From JBBDIP01 sp050260675 (GTDB lineage Bacteria > Bacillota > Sulfobacillia > Fermentithermobacillales > Fermentithermobacillaceae), in NCBI GenBank assembly GCA_050260675.1, contig JBLNCN010000005.1, positions 372,001 to 436,000 of the forward strand: a stretch of DNA of 64,000 nucleotides, written 5' to 3'. The notes below the pieces were generated by a model. It made no database searches. It was not told the DNA's origin and worked only from the letters and a program-made list of their open reading frames with translations. Positions 7,292-15,943 of this stretch are shown in pieces. Made by a program: the position numbers and the translations under genes. Numbering within the stretch: position 1 is the stretch's first letter; every line of letters starts with the position of its first letter.

Positions 7292-9322
7292 TTATCTCGC
7301 TTGACTCTCCCTCGAAGCCTCCGTAATCACCCTCAGCGCCTCAGCCACGCTCCACGCCTGGGCCACAGCCCCGCCCGGCTCAAAAGGCCAATTGCCGGAA
7401 GCCACTTCGAATACCGACCCATGGCAAGGGTTCCTATCCAGGTTTACGATCCCCGGCAGAGCGCGCCCTAGGACCAGGGCCCCGTGGGGTCCGCGTCCGG
7501 GGCCGTACCCAGCGGCTCTGTCCAGTTTGACCGACAGGTCATAGAGGGAGCCGATTAAGTAGGGCCATGCGGTGCCCTGATGGTAAGACGCGTCTCTCTC
7601 CGCAGGATTCCCTTTGTACGTCCCCTGATACGCCGGGTGCAACGGGTCCAGTGTCCGCACGCCTCTCGGGGTAAGCAGGCGACGCGTGGCAGTCTCCCAC
7701 ACGTCCCGCAGGATCGCCGGCGGAAGCCGCATCCCGGCAAGACCCGCCGCCATCACTTGATTTGGCCTGATCTCAGTTACGGGACCTCCATCGTTCAAGC
7801 GGTCATACAGGCCTACTCCCGGCCACCTGAACGAAGCGAGAAAGGAGCGCAGCGATCTTCTGGCTATGCGCCTGTACCTGTTGCCCCCTGCGCGGCCCGC
7901 GAGATCGGCCCACCTCCCCACCGCCTCCAGGGCGGATATGAAGAGGGCGGTGACCTCAACCGGGTACCCGTTCCTAGGAGTCACCGGGCAGCCCCCTACG
8001 CACGCGTCCATCCAGGTCACCTGGGTATCGGGCGCCCCGGTGAGGACCAGGCCTCCTGCGTCAACACGGGTACCGTACAGCGTGCCGGCAAGGAAACTGT
8101 CGATCACTTCCAAGAGCCGGGGCAGGAGGGCGATGGGAAAAGCCGTGTCTTTGCTGTACTCCTCGTACTTGCGCAGGGCCTCTATCATCCAAAGAGACGC
8201 GTCGACGGAGTTGTAGAGCGACTCCCCCCCTTCGTCCAGGACGTTGGGGATGAGCCCTCCCCTCATGCGGTCGCAGAACCGGAGGAACACCTCCCGGGCC
8301 TCGCCGAACCGGCCGGTGCAGAGGAGCAGGCCGGGGAGGGCGATGAAGGTATCCCTCCCCCATTCCCCGAACCAGTGATACCCCGCCAGGACGGATGCTC
8401 CGGAAGCCCTCTTGACTATGAATTGGTCCCCCGCTTGGGCGAGCTGCCCCGGAATTGACCAGTACCTGGTGCCCCCAGCTTGGGACCGGAGGATCTCCCT
8501 CCTCCGGCGCGCCTCCCGGCTCCGGGCTTCCTCGTAGCGATCCGGAAGCTCCCGGGCAAGCTCTTCGATCCGTCCATCTTCAGGGAGAGGTCCGGCCCAG
8601 AAGTAGCCCGGCGATGCGGCCGAGACCGTGACGGTGAAGGTTCCGGGGCTGAAGTGGTCCTCTGTATCGTCCAGTCCCCTCTCCGTCTCCCTCGGGTAGA
8701 TCATGTTGTAATACCATTTAGGGTCAGGCGTGAAAGTCGCGCCGGAAAACATAAGGAGCAGGCTTCCGCACGCGGGATGTCCCTCGATGACGGCAGCCGA
8801 GCCGGCCCCGCGTACCAGAGGATTCCACGAGTGTGCCCTAGCGGTGTGATGGTACGACCTGTAGTTGCACATGGGTCTCGCAAGGAGGGTAACGGCCTCA
8901 CCCCAGGGGCGCGACTCCGGCATATACCGGCAGAACACGCCGGGCGAGCCCTTCTCCATAAAGATCTCCCTGGTCAGAAACCTGCCCCCGAGGCTGTAGG
9001 TGAATGACGGGAAGGGATCTCTCTTGAAAAACCACTGGTTGAGGACCCCCTGAGGGTGCTTCCCGCCGGGGTAATAGCTGGTGGACAGGTCGAAATCTCC
9101 GGAAGTCGATCTCACCGAGTCGTGGATCTTGGAAAGCGCTAGAAACCTCTCTCCTCCCGGACCCGAAAGGAACAGCCACCCGTGGTACCTGCGAGTGTTG
9201 ATGCATGCGGCAGTTCCGGACGCAAAACCGCCCAGCCCGTCGGTCTCCAGCCACTCCTGCAGCGACGGGGCGGTCTCTCTCACCTCTGGAGCGCGCAGGG
9301 CGCGCTTTTCTCTTGCCCGCAT
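7292..9322 (-). CDS. Glycogen debranching enzyme (amylo-alpha-1,6-glucosidase type)
   Basis: A 676-residue protein with a beta-rich N-terminal domain (about 15-260, beginning EWLETDGLGGFASGTA) and an (alpha/alpha)6 catalytic barrel (about 290-665). The barrel contains HWFGEWGRDTFIALPG, the conserved acid-bearing segment, and GNPAERDASYHQGTAWP near the C-terminus. This architecture matches archaeal/bacterial GDE proteins that hydrolyse alpha-1,6 branches in glycogen-like glucans. It is cotranscribed with the glycosyltransferase 13 bases downstream. The divergent gene at 9409 starts 86 bases away, so the promoters must lie in that small gap. Confidence 0.9.
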   Translation of the reverse strand: MRAREKRALRAPEVRETAPSLQEWLETDGLGGFASGTAACINTRRYHGWLFLSGPGGERFLALSKIHDSVRSTSGDFDLSTSYYPGGKHPQGVLNQWFFKRDPFPSFTYSLGGRFLTREIFMEKGSPGVFCRYMPESRPWGEAVTLLARPMCNYRSYHHTARAHSWNPLVRGAGSAAVIEGHPACGSLLLMFSGATFTPDPKWYYNMIYPRETERGLDDTEDHFSPGTFTVTVSAASPGYFWAGPLPEDGRIEELARELPDRYEEARSREARRRREILRSQAGGTRYWSIPGQLAQAGDQFIVKRASGASVLAGYHWFGEWGRDTFIALPGLLLCTGRFGEAREVFLRFCDRMRGGLIPNVLDEGGESLYNSVDASLWMIEALRKYEEYSKDTAFPIALLPRLLEVIDSFLAGTLYGTRVDAGGLVLTGAPDTQVTWMDACVGGCPVTPRNGYPVEVTALFISALEAVGRWADLAGRAGGNRYRRIARRSLRSFLASFRWPGVGLYDRLNDGGPVTEIRPNQVMAAGLAGMRLPPAILRDVWETATRRLLTPRGVRTLDPLHPAYQGTYKGNPAERDASYHQGTAWPYLIGSLYDLSVKLDRAAGYGPGRGPHGALVLGRALPGIVNLDRNPCHGSVFEVASGNWPFEPGGAVAQAWSVAEALRVITEASRESQAR

Positions 9323-9408
9323 GGGATCCTTTTGCCCCTGGCGGTTACGAGGTATTCGGGACCATCGCCAAAGAGGTCACATACTCTGAGTGGGAAAGGG
9401 GGAGTAAC

Positions 9409-10365
9409 ATGAGTCACGCTTTATCGCCCTCGCGCAAGACCTCCGCGCCGTGCTTTGATGCAGGATCCCAGTACTGCCCATGCGACCTTGCTTTCCTCGG
9501 CGAGTGCGTCCAGTGCTCCCTCATACGGGGAGAGGAAACGTGCAGGTGCGGATGGAGCGGTGTCTGCGCCTATCAGGAGTTCGTCAGGAGGAAGCGGGCG
9601 ATGCCACCCCGGACGGAATCCACCGCACCGGTAATCGCCAGGTCGGAACTCGGGGAGGCGTTCATCCTCGACCTGGAGGTGGCGGAATCCCTCGCCCGGT
9701 GGTGCGTCTTCCCCGGGTCGTTCCTCATGCTGCGGCCCAAAGGCCTTAGCTCGCGGTACAACGTCCCCGTATCGGTGATGCGGGTGCGGGGGAGCATCGT
9801 GCAAGTCGCCATAGAGACCATGGGGCCCAAGACGGTCGCCCTCTCCCGGAAAGCCGTCCCAGGCTCCGGAGTAACCCTGCAGGGGCCGTACTGGTCCGGA
9901 CTCCAAGGTGGGCGCCACCTGCGAACTCATGCCGCCGGCAAGGTGCTGCTCATCGCCAAGGGGATCGGCCAGGCGCCAGCGGTGAACACGGTCCACTATC
10001 TTGCCGGACACGGAGCGCGGGTGAAGGCACTCCTTGGCCCGGGCAACCTTGGCGCGGTCTTCGCCGCATCCGCCATGCGGGACGAGGGGGCGCTCGTGGA
10101 GGAGCTGCCTCGCACCAAGGACCACAACCTGGCTCGCTTCTACCAGGAGCTCTGCGAAGGCGCCTACGACCTTCTGGTTAGCGAGGGCGGCGATCGCCAG
10201 CACCGGTCCCTTCTCGACCTAGCTGCGTCGCTCGTGAACCCTCCCGCGTTCGCGTGGTCCTCCAACCTGACCATGACCTGCGCCGAGGGGATATGCGGGT
10301 CGTGCCTCGTGAGCGGACAGAGAGGGTGCAAGGCCCAGATTGAAGCCTCTGCCGCGCTCGGATGA
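9409..10365 (+). CDS. Cys-rich FAD/NAD-binding, 2Fe-2S electron-transfer protein (PyrK/SudB-like)
   Basis: A 318-residue redox protein. The N-terminus has eight cysteines in 39 residues (C15, C23, C25, C33, C36, C45, C47, C53), enough for iron-sulfur ligation. The middle resembles the ferredoxin-reductase-like dihydroorotate-dehydrogenase electron-transfer subunit (nucleotide-binding GKVLLIAKGIGQAPAV). The C-terminus has C291-x4-C296-x2-C299-x7-C307, the 2Fe-2S pattern of that family. ATG at 9409 has GGGGGAG just upstream; the upstream extension of the frame to 9205 overlaps the divergent gene and is rejected. It sits 31 bases before a FAD oxidoreductase and likely hands electrons to or from it. 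Not pyrK: no pyr genes nearby. Confidence 0.8.
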   Translation: MSHALSPSRKTSAPCFDAGSQYCPCDLAFLGECVQCSLIRGEETCRCGWSGVCAYQEFVRRKRAMPPRTESTAPVIARSELGEAFILDLEVAESLARWCVFPGSFLMLRPKGLSSRYNVPVSVMRVRGSIVQVAIETMGPKTVALSRKAVPGSGVTLQGPYWSGLQGGRHLRTHAAGKVLLIAKGIGQAPAVNTVHYLAGHGARVKALLGPGNLGAVFAASAMRDEGALVEELPRTKDHNLARFYQELCEGAYDLLVSEGGDRQHRSLLDLAASLVNPPAFAWSSNLTMTCAEGICGSCLVSGQRGCKAQIEASAALG

Positions 10366-10396
10366 TAGCCACAAGCAACATCAGGAGGAATCACCC

Positions 10397-11698
10397 TTGA
10401 AGAGACATCACCATGAGGTCCTGGTCGTCGGAGGAGGTTGGGCCGGCGTCTCTGCGGCTATCGCGGCGAGGAAAGCCGGCGCCGACGTCGCCGTATGCGA
10501 GCGCACCGACATGCTGCTAGGTGCCGGGCTTGTCGGAGGCATCATGCGCAACAACGGCCGCTTCACCGCCGCCGAAGAAGCCATCGCCATGGGATTCGGC
10601 GACCTCTTCGAGCTCACGGACGCCACCTCTCGCCACAAAGGAATCGCATTTCCCGGGCACGCCCATGCAAGCCTTTACGACGTGCTGGAGATGGAGCCGG
10701 CGGTCAGGCGCCTGCTAATTGACCAGGGCATAGCGCTGTACTTCGGCAAACGCATAACCAGGCTCCGGAGCCAGGGCGGCGCCATCTCCACCGTGTACTC
10801 TGAGGACGACGACAGTTTCTCCGCCGCATCGTTCGTGGATACCACGGGTTCCTCCGGACCGATGGGGCTTTGCCAGCGGTTCGGCAACGGGTGCGCCACT
10901 TGCATCCAGAGGTGCCCCACCTTTGGACCCCGCATAAGCCTGACATCACTCCTCTCACTCCCCGAATTCATGTGTGTGAGGCGCAAAAGCTCCTACGGAG
11001 CCATGTCGGGCTCATGCAAGATCTACAAGGAAACCCTGGCAAAAGGCCTGCGCGAGGAACTCGACTCTGCCGGGGTCGCGATCATCCCTCTGCCGGGAAG
11101 GCTGGTCAACACCAAGAAGCTCGAAGCCAAGGTGTGCCAGCAGTATGCCCTCCCCGAGTACGCCGATTCCGTCATACTGCTCGATACCGGCCACGCCAAG
11201 CTCATGACCTCCTACTTTCCCATCGGCGAGCTACGGACCCTTCCGGGGCTTGAAAACGCCCGGTTCGCCGATCCACTCGGCGGGAGCCGCGGGAACTCCA
11301 TAAGGCTCACGGCGGTCTCTCCCAGAGACAGGACAATGAAGGTCTACGGTTCCGAGAACCTGTTTGTTGGCGGGGAACGGGCCGGCGTCTGCGTTGGCCA
11401 CACCGAGGCTATCATCACTGGCGCGCTGGCCGGACGAAACGCCGCTCTGCTCGCCAAGGGCAGGCCGCTGTCCACCATCCCGCTGACCTTGGCCACCGGA
11501 GACTATATATCCCAGAGCGCAGTGAACCAGGATGGAGCGCCGGCGGTGGCGGGCTCTCCCGGTCTCGGGGCATCCTTCACGTTCGCCGGCTCCGTCTACT
11601 TCAACAGGATGAGAGACCTCGATCTCTACACCATTGACGTCGATGCGGTGAGAAGGAGGGCCAGAGAGGCCAGGGCCGAAGGCCTATTCCTTTCTTGA
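10397..11698 (+). CDS. FAD-dependent oxidoreductase with extra Cys cluster
   Basis: A 433-residue flavoprotein starting at TTG 10397 behind AGGAGG (10382-10387). The Rossmann FAD motif VLVVGGGWAGVSAA is at residues 8-21, and a C-terminal FAD segment ENLFVGGERAGVCVGHTEA resembles the GidA/TrmFO/fumarate-reductase superfamily. Four cysteines (C159, C166, C169, C173 in LCQRFGNGCATCIQRC) may bind an iron-sulfur centre or form a redox-active site. No characterised family is recognised. The partner at 9409-10365 carries 2Fe-2S and NAD-binding elements, so the two probably form one oxidoreductase whose organic substrate is unknown. It converges on the ATPase remnant. Confidence 0.78.
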   Translation: MKRHHHEVLVVGGGWAGVSAAIAARKAGADVAVCERTDMLLGAGLVGGIMRNNGRFTAAEEAIAMGFGDLFELTDATSRHKGIAFPGHAHASLYDVLEMEPAVRRLLIDQGIALYFGKRITRLRSQGGAISTVYSEDDDSFSAASFVDTTGSSGPMGLCQRFGNGCATCIQRCPTFGPRISLTSLLSLPEFMCVRRKSSYGAMSGSCKIYKETLAKGLREELDSAGVAIIPLPGRLVNTKKLEAKVCQQYALPEYADSVILLDTGHAKLMTSYFPIGELRTLPGLENARFADPLGGSRGNSIRLTAVSPRDRTMKVYGSENLFVGGERAGVCVGHTEAIITGALAGRNAALLAKGRPLSTIPLTLATGDYISQSAVNQDGAPAVAGSPGLGASFTFAGSVYFNRMRDLDLYTIDVDAVRRRAREARAEGLFLS

Positions 11699-11780
11699 GA
11701 ACGCCCACCGGGCGCCTTCCGGAAATGTGGAACCCAGGAACACGACGCCCCATTGGGCGAGCGTCAACGGGGCGGTCCCG

Positions 11781-12773
11781 ACCCAGGTCCTCCAGGGACT
11801 GGCCCGTCATCCCCTTCTCCCCCGCCCTCAGGATCCCCGCCTTTAGGGCGACGCTCTCCGCGGTCAACAAGTGGTCTCCGGTAATAAGAACAGGCCTGAT
11901 ACCCGCCCTCATGCATTGCTCTACCGCCGACCGTGCCTCCGGCCTCAGAGGATCGGCCATGGACAAGCATCCCAGAAGGCAGAGGTCTTCCTCCGCGTAG
12001 TCCTCCCCCTTGCCCGAACGGACGTCCTCCCGCTTCGCCACGGCTAGGGTCCGCATTCCGCGGGACGCTTGAGACTCGACCCACCTGGTCCACGCCTCTT
12101 TTTGGGCCTCCCCTAGCGTAACAACCTTCCCGCCGATCAGCTGGGTCCTGCACGCGGGAATAACCGTGTCGGAAGCTCCCTTTGCGCAAATCAGCGCCCC
12201 CTCTCTAGTCGCTACCTTCACGCTCATCATCCGGCGCTCCGGAGTAAAGGGGCGCTCGGACAATCGCGGGAAGCGTTGGTCCAGCACAGCAGGGTTAAGG
12301 CCCGTGCTCTGCGCGGCGCCCACTATCGCTTGCTCTGTGGGATCCTCCCCCGTGGACTCGCTGCCTCCCGGCCCGCTCCGGGCGTCTTTGGCAAGGACAG
12401 CGACCTGTAGTATGCCCGCGTGTATGCGGGATGGTGCAGGCATGCCCGCGAGATCCTCCGGGGACGCCAGGGCAACCACTTCCATCGCGATCCGCTGGAC
12501 TCCGAAGGCGAACGACAGCGTCACCACAGCCGGCAGACCCTCCGGGACCGCGGCGACAGCCAGGCTTACTCCCGTGAGGAAGACCTCGTGAAACGGGATT
12601 GACCGCCAAAGCCCGAGACCCACCAGTGACGCGCAGATCAAAACGCACGATATAAGGATCACTCTGCCTAGCGAGGCAAGGCGCCTTTTCGCTTCTCTTT
12701 GGCTAAGGCCTCTTTCCACGTCACTTGCCATGTGCCTTTGGACTTCGCTCCAAGGCAAAGAGCGCCAATCCAT
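11781..12773 (-). pseudogene. Remnant of a Ca2+-type P-type ATPase with catalytic core deleted
   Basis: One open frame keeps patches of a P2-type ATPase in the right order but lacks essential parts. It has the cytoplasmic N-terminus (SEVQRHMASDVERGLSQREA), the TM3-TM4 hairpin with VAAVPEGLPAV, part of the nucleotide domain (CAKGASDTVIPAC), then MADPLRPEARSAVEQC and LITGDHLLTAESVALKAGI. Missing are the actuator TGES, the phosphorylated DKTGT loop (the frame jumps from FGVQRIA to MEVVAL), TGDGVND and all C-terminal membrane helices. Recognisable homology stops near 11781 although the frame stays open to 11601. It cannot pump ions. ATG at 12773 is the family-like start. Confidence 0.8.
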
Positions 12774-12784
12774 CCGCAACTCGG

Positions 12785-13281
12785 AGCCCACCTCCGCGGC
12801 CTTGCTCTGGATCCAGGTGTCATACGGGTTATTAGTATGAGGTGGGCTTCTTGGGCAGAAGCCGGGCGGTGAATGGACCAAGGAGACAAGGAGAAAACTA
12901 AGACAGGGTCCATCATGGCCGAGCAAAGATCGGCCGGGGCCAAAGGATCCCGTCCGGTCGAGCAAAGGTAACAGCGCCCGCGCAGGCGCTGTTGCCGGAG
13001 CGAAGGTCGTCCCATCTTCTTATCGGAGTTATCTTCGGTTTCGGTCCAGTATCGCCCGAACGGCGGTACTTGGCCGGCTAAGGAGACTGGACGGCCGGGC
13101 AAAGGCCATCCGGGTTGCCAAGGTCTATCGATACTGGCCGAAAGGTCAGTACCGGTGGATCAGGTAGTCCGGATAGCCGGGCAAAGGCCGTCTTGTTACG
13201 TAAACGTACTTTGAACGGTCGAAAGATCGTTCAGGGTGCCCATCCGTAACAAGACGACCGGAGCGAAGGTCATGATGGGCT
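12785..13281 (+). ncRNA. Candidate large structured RNA, unassigned family
   Basis: About 500 gene-free bases between the ATPase remnant and zntA are packed with helices. Examples: 12785-12794 with 12839-12848 (10 bp); 12873-12879 with 12907-12913; 12917-12922 with 12930-12935; 12967-12978 with 12985-12996 (12 bp); 13046-13056 with 13062-13073; 13132-13139 with 13144-13151 closed by GAAA; 13189-13200 with 13245-13256 (12 bp) enclosing 13211-13220/13225-13234 closed by GAAA; and 13238-13244 with 13274-13280, which forms a pseudoknot. Several helices contain G-U pairs only when read on the plus strand, and the loops are GNRA-like only on that strand, fixing the direction. Boundaries, promoter and family are unknown; it may be more than one RNA. 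Confidence 0.65.
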
Positions 13282-13289
13282 AATCCGTT

Positions 13290-15551
13290 TTACTTGTGGG
13301 CCAGGACTCTCATCCCGTTGAAGGTAACCGCCACGGCCGCGCCGGAATCTGTCAGGACCGCCAGCCACAGGGGGAGCGCTCCGAAGAGAGTGAGGCCGAT
13401 TGCCAGGATCTTGAGCGCCACCGAAAACCCCACGTTCTGGACGATAAGGGACCTGGACTTGCGGCCGAGCCCTATGGACCATGCCACCTTGCCCACGTCG
13501 TTGGTGAGGAGAGCCACATCGGCGGTCTCAAGCGCTACGTCGGCGCCTTGCCCCATAGCAATCCCAACATCTGCGGAAGCCAGGGAAGGCGCGTCGTTCA
13601 CTCCGTCGCCCACCATGGCCACGGTCCCGTGATCCTGCCGCAGCGACGCCAAAGCGGCCTGCTTCTGTTCAGGCAGAAGTCCCGCCTTGAAGGAATCGAG
13701 GCCGACCTTGCCGGCCACCGATCTCGCGGTGGCTTCCTCGTCGCCCGTGAGCATGGTCACCCGGAGCCCCATCTTGCGGATGCTCTCAAGAGCCGTTGCC
13801 GCCTCAGGCCTTACCTCGTCGGATATGGCGATGAGCCCCGCCAGCGTGTTTCCCGAACCAACGTAGACGACGGTCTGGCCCGAGGACCGGGCGTTTCCGG
13901 CCGCCTTCACCATCTCCTCGGCCACTTGTATGCCGGCCTCTTCCATGAAGAGCGAATTCCCGACGTACACATTGCGGCCGTCGAGCCGAGCCTTGGCTCC
14001 TTTGCCCTTAATCGAAACGAAGTGTTCGCCCGCACCGGCGGGTACCCGCCGGTGCTCCGCCGCGTCAAGGATCGCCCTGGCCAGCGGGTGCTCGCTCCTC
14101 GCCTCGACAGACGCGGCCATCCGCAGCACTTCGTCTTCCGGGACGTCGGTGACCGGGATGACGTCGCTAACCACGACCCGACCACGCGTAATGGTCCCGG
14201 TTTTGTCAAACGCGACGGCCTTCACCTTGCCTAGTTCTTCCAGGTGGATTCCGCCTTTCACCAGCACTCCGTTCCTCGCGGCTCGGGCGATGGCGGCGAC
14301 AACCGTCACAGGCGTGGAAATCACCAGTGAACAGGGGCAGGATACTATAAGTACCGTAAGTCCGCGGTAGATCCACGGCCTGAGGGGCGCCCTCAGTATC
14401 AGCGGCACTCCCAACCCCACAAGAGCCGAAAGCGCCATCATGGCCGGGGTCCAGTACTTGGCGAATGAGTCGACCAACCTTTGAGACATGGCCTTCTTGG
14501 CCTGCGCGTTCTCAACCATCGCGGCAATGCGGGATATGGTGGTGTCTTCGGCGGTCCGGGAAGACAGCACCTCCAAAGACCCTTCGCCGTTCATGGTGCC
14601 GGCATAGACCATGTCCCCCTGCCTCTTGTCGACAGGCATGGATTCGCCTGTGATGGAAGCCTCATCGACGGAAGACTCCCCTACCTGCACATAGCCGTCA
14701 ACAGGGACCCTGTCCCCAGGCAACACCACGACCGTCTCACCCGGCAGCACCTGACCGGCCGGTACGACGATGATCTCATCCCCTCGCTTCAGCCTTGCCG
14801 TGCTCGGCGCAAGATCCATGAGCTGCCCTATGGAACTGCGGGCCTTCTCTGAAGCCTTCTCCTCCAGGTACTCGCCTACCGAAAACAGCGTCAGCGCGGA
14901 TGCCGCCTCAGCCCACTCGCCGAGAAACATAGCGCCTACCCCTGCCACAGTAGTCAGAAGGTTGATATCGGCTCCGGCTCCCGCCAAGAGGGTGGAGAAC
15001 CCTGACCGCGCCACAGGAAACCCGGCGATGAGGGCCGCGGCCAAGTACACGGCCCAATACCAGGAGACCCCCAAGCGGTCCAGGACAAACCCGGCGGCAA
15101 TGCCGAGGGCCCCCGCCGCTACCGGGAAGGCTGAGGGGCTGTGCTCGTGCTCGTGACCGCCGGTCAGGTCCACGCCATCGCGGGAGTGGCCTGCATGTCC
15201 TGAGGCATCATGGTCGTGGTCTTCGCGGCCATGGCCCTCGTGATCGTGGTTTTCGTAGTCGTGACCTTCGTGGTCGTGCTCTTCGTGGGCGTGGTCTTCG
15301 TGGCCGCGGGCCCGCAGGCCGAGTCCCACGAGGCTGTAGCCCAAACGTCCTGCTAGGATCCCAAGGTCGCGAAGGTCCAGTACGTTGGGATTAAACACCA
15401 CATTCAGTGAGGCCGTTCCGAATCCAACCGTCACCGATTCGACGCCCTCAAGGCGGGATATCGCCTTCTCCAACCGCGCCGCGCAATCGGCGCAGTGCAG
15501 TCCCGAGACCCGAAACGTCGCGCTTGCCCTCTTTGCCTTTGTCTCTTCCAT
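13290..15551 (-). CDS. zntA: Zn/Cd/Pb-exporting P1B-type ATPase
   Basis: A 753-residue heavy-metal efflux ATPase. An HMA domain (residues 11-75) has GLHCADC with C20 and C23. A His/Asp/Glu-rich linker (about 83-138) can bind many divalent ions. Eight membrane helices follow, with TGES at 301-304, the transport motif SCPCSLVISTP (CPC 405-407), the phosphorylation site D449 in DKTGT, and TGDEEAT and GDGVNDAP in the C-terminal half. The CPC context and His linker are those of Zn2+/Cd2+/Pb2+ pumps (ZntA/CadA) rather than copper pumps. The ArsR regulator lies 16 bases upstream in the same direction, so export is metal-induced. Confidence 0.93.
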   Translation of the reverse strand: MEETKAKRASATFRVSGLHCADCAARLEKAISRLEGVESVTVGFGTASLNVVFNPNVLDLRDLGILAGRLGYSLVGLGLRARGHEDHAHEEHDHEGHDYENHDHEGHGREDHDHDASGHAGHSRDGVDLTGGHEHEHSPSAFPVAAGALGIAAGFVLDRLGVSWYWAVYLAAALIAGFPVARSGFSTLLAGAGADINLLTTVAGVGAMFLGEWAEAASALTLFSVGEYLEEKASEKARSSIGQLMDLAPSTARLKRGDEIIVVPAGQVLPGETVVVLPGDRVPVDGYVQVGESSVDEASITGESMPVDKRQGDMVYAGTMNGEGSLEVLSSRTAEDTTISRIAAMVENAQAKKAMSQRLVDSFAKYWTPAMMALSALVGLGVPLILRAPLRPWIYRGLTVLIVSCPCSLVISTPVTVVAAIARAARNGVLVKGGIHLEELGKVKAVAFDKTGTITRGRVVVSDVIPVTDVPEDEVLRMAASVEARSEHPLARAILDAAEHRRVPAGAGEHFVSIKGKGAKARLDGRNVYVGNSLFMEEAGIQVAEEMVKAAGNARSSGQTVVYVGSGNTLAGLIAISDEVRPEAATALESIRKMGLRVTMLTGDEEATARSVAGKVGLDSFKAGLLPEQKQAALASLRQDHGTVAMVGDGVNDAPSLASADVGIAMGQGADVALETADVALLTNDVGKVAWSIGLGRKSRSLIVQNVGFSVALKILAIGLTLFGALPLWLAVLTDSGAAVAVTFNGMRVLAHK

Positions 15552-15566
15552 GAGTGTGATCGACTC

Positions 15567-15914
15567 CTATGAATGGCCTGCGTGCATGAACGCTTGCGAG
15601 AGCAACGCTTGAACGTGCTCGTCGTCCAGGGAGTAGAGGACCTTCTTGCCTGACCTGCGACTCTTTACCACCCTCATTGCCCGTAGCAGCCTTAGGTGAT
15701 GGCTCGCGTTGGACAAAGACGTGCCGCACGCAGCCGCCAAGTCATGAACGCACCACTCTTCCCTGGAAATGAGGTAAAGCATCTGAAGCCGTGTCCGGTC
15801 AGCCAGAGCTTTGAAGAGAGAAGCCACGTAGGACGTCTCAGGCGCGCTGTCCTTCCATCGCCTGACCTTCTCCATATCGAGTTCGTGGGGATCACAGGTC
15901 TCGAGGGTAGTCAA
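15567..15914 (-). CDS. ArsR/SmtB-family metal-sensing repressor
   Basis: A winged-helix repressor of 115 residues. The recognition helix lies in CGTSLSNASHHLRLLR. The C-terminal helix has D98, H100, H111 and H114, exactly the D-x-H-x10-H-x2-H spacing of the alpha5 zinc site of CzrA-type sensors. C7 and C55 (in EEWCVHD) recall the CadC alpha3N site, with the second ELCVC cysteine replaced by His57. An in-frame GTG at 15932 sits inside the Shine-Dalgarno GGGAGGAGGA, so TTG at 15914 is chosen. A perfect dyad lies 30 bases upstream and the ATPase gene follows; the protein should repress its own operon until Zn or a similar metal binds. Confidence 0.88.
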   Translation of the reverse strand: MTTLETCDPHELDMEKVRRWKDSAPETSYVASLFKALADRTRLQMLYLISREEWCVHDLAAACGTSLSNASHHLRLLRAMRVVKSRRSGKKVLYSLDDEHVQALLSQAFMHAGHS

Positions 15915-15943
15915 CGCTCTTCCTCCTCCCACTAAACGATACC

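Noticed and set aside
7580..8458. A 292-codon plus-strand frame inside the debranching enzyme gene
   Set aside because: Antisense shadow typical of GC-rich DNA; the minus-strand protein has conserved domains throughout.
9409..10365. Annotation as PyrK of dihydroorotate dehydrogenase
   Set aside because: The Cys-rich N-terminus and the absence of pyrD or other pyr genes argue against it; the partner gene is a different flavoprotein.
11781..12773. Annotation as a working calcium pump
   Set aside because: DKTGT, TGES and TGDGVND are absent, so no phosphorylation cycle is possible.
13081..13190. Possible c-di-GMP (GEMM) riboswitch because of GCAAAGG and GAAA loops
   Set aside because: The order of the conserved GEMM segments is not met, and no plus-strand gene follows within reach.
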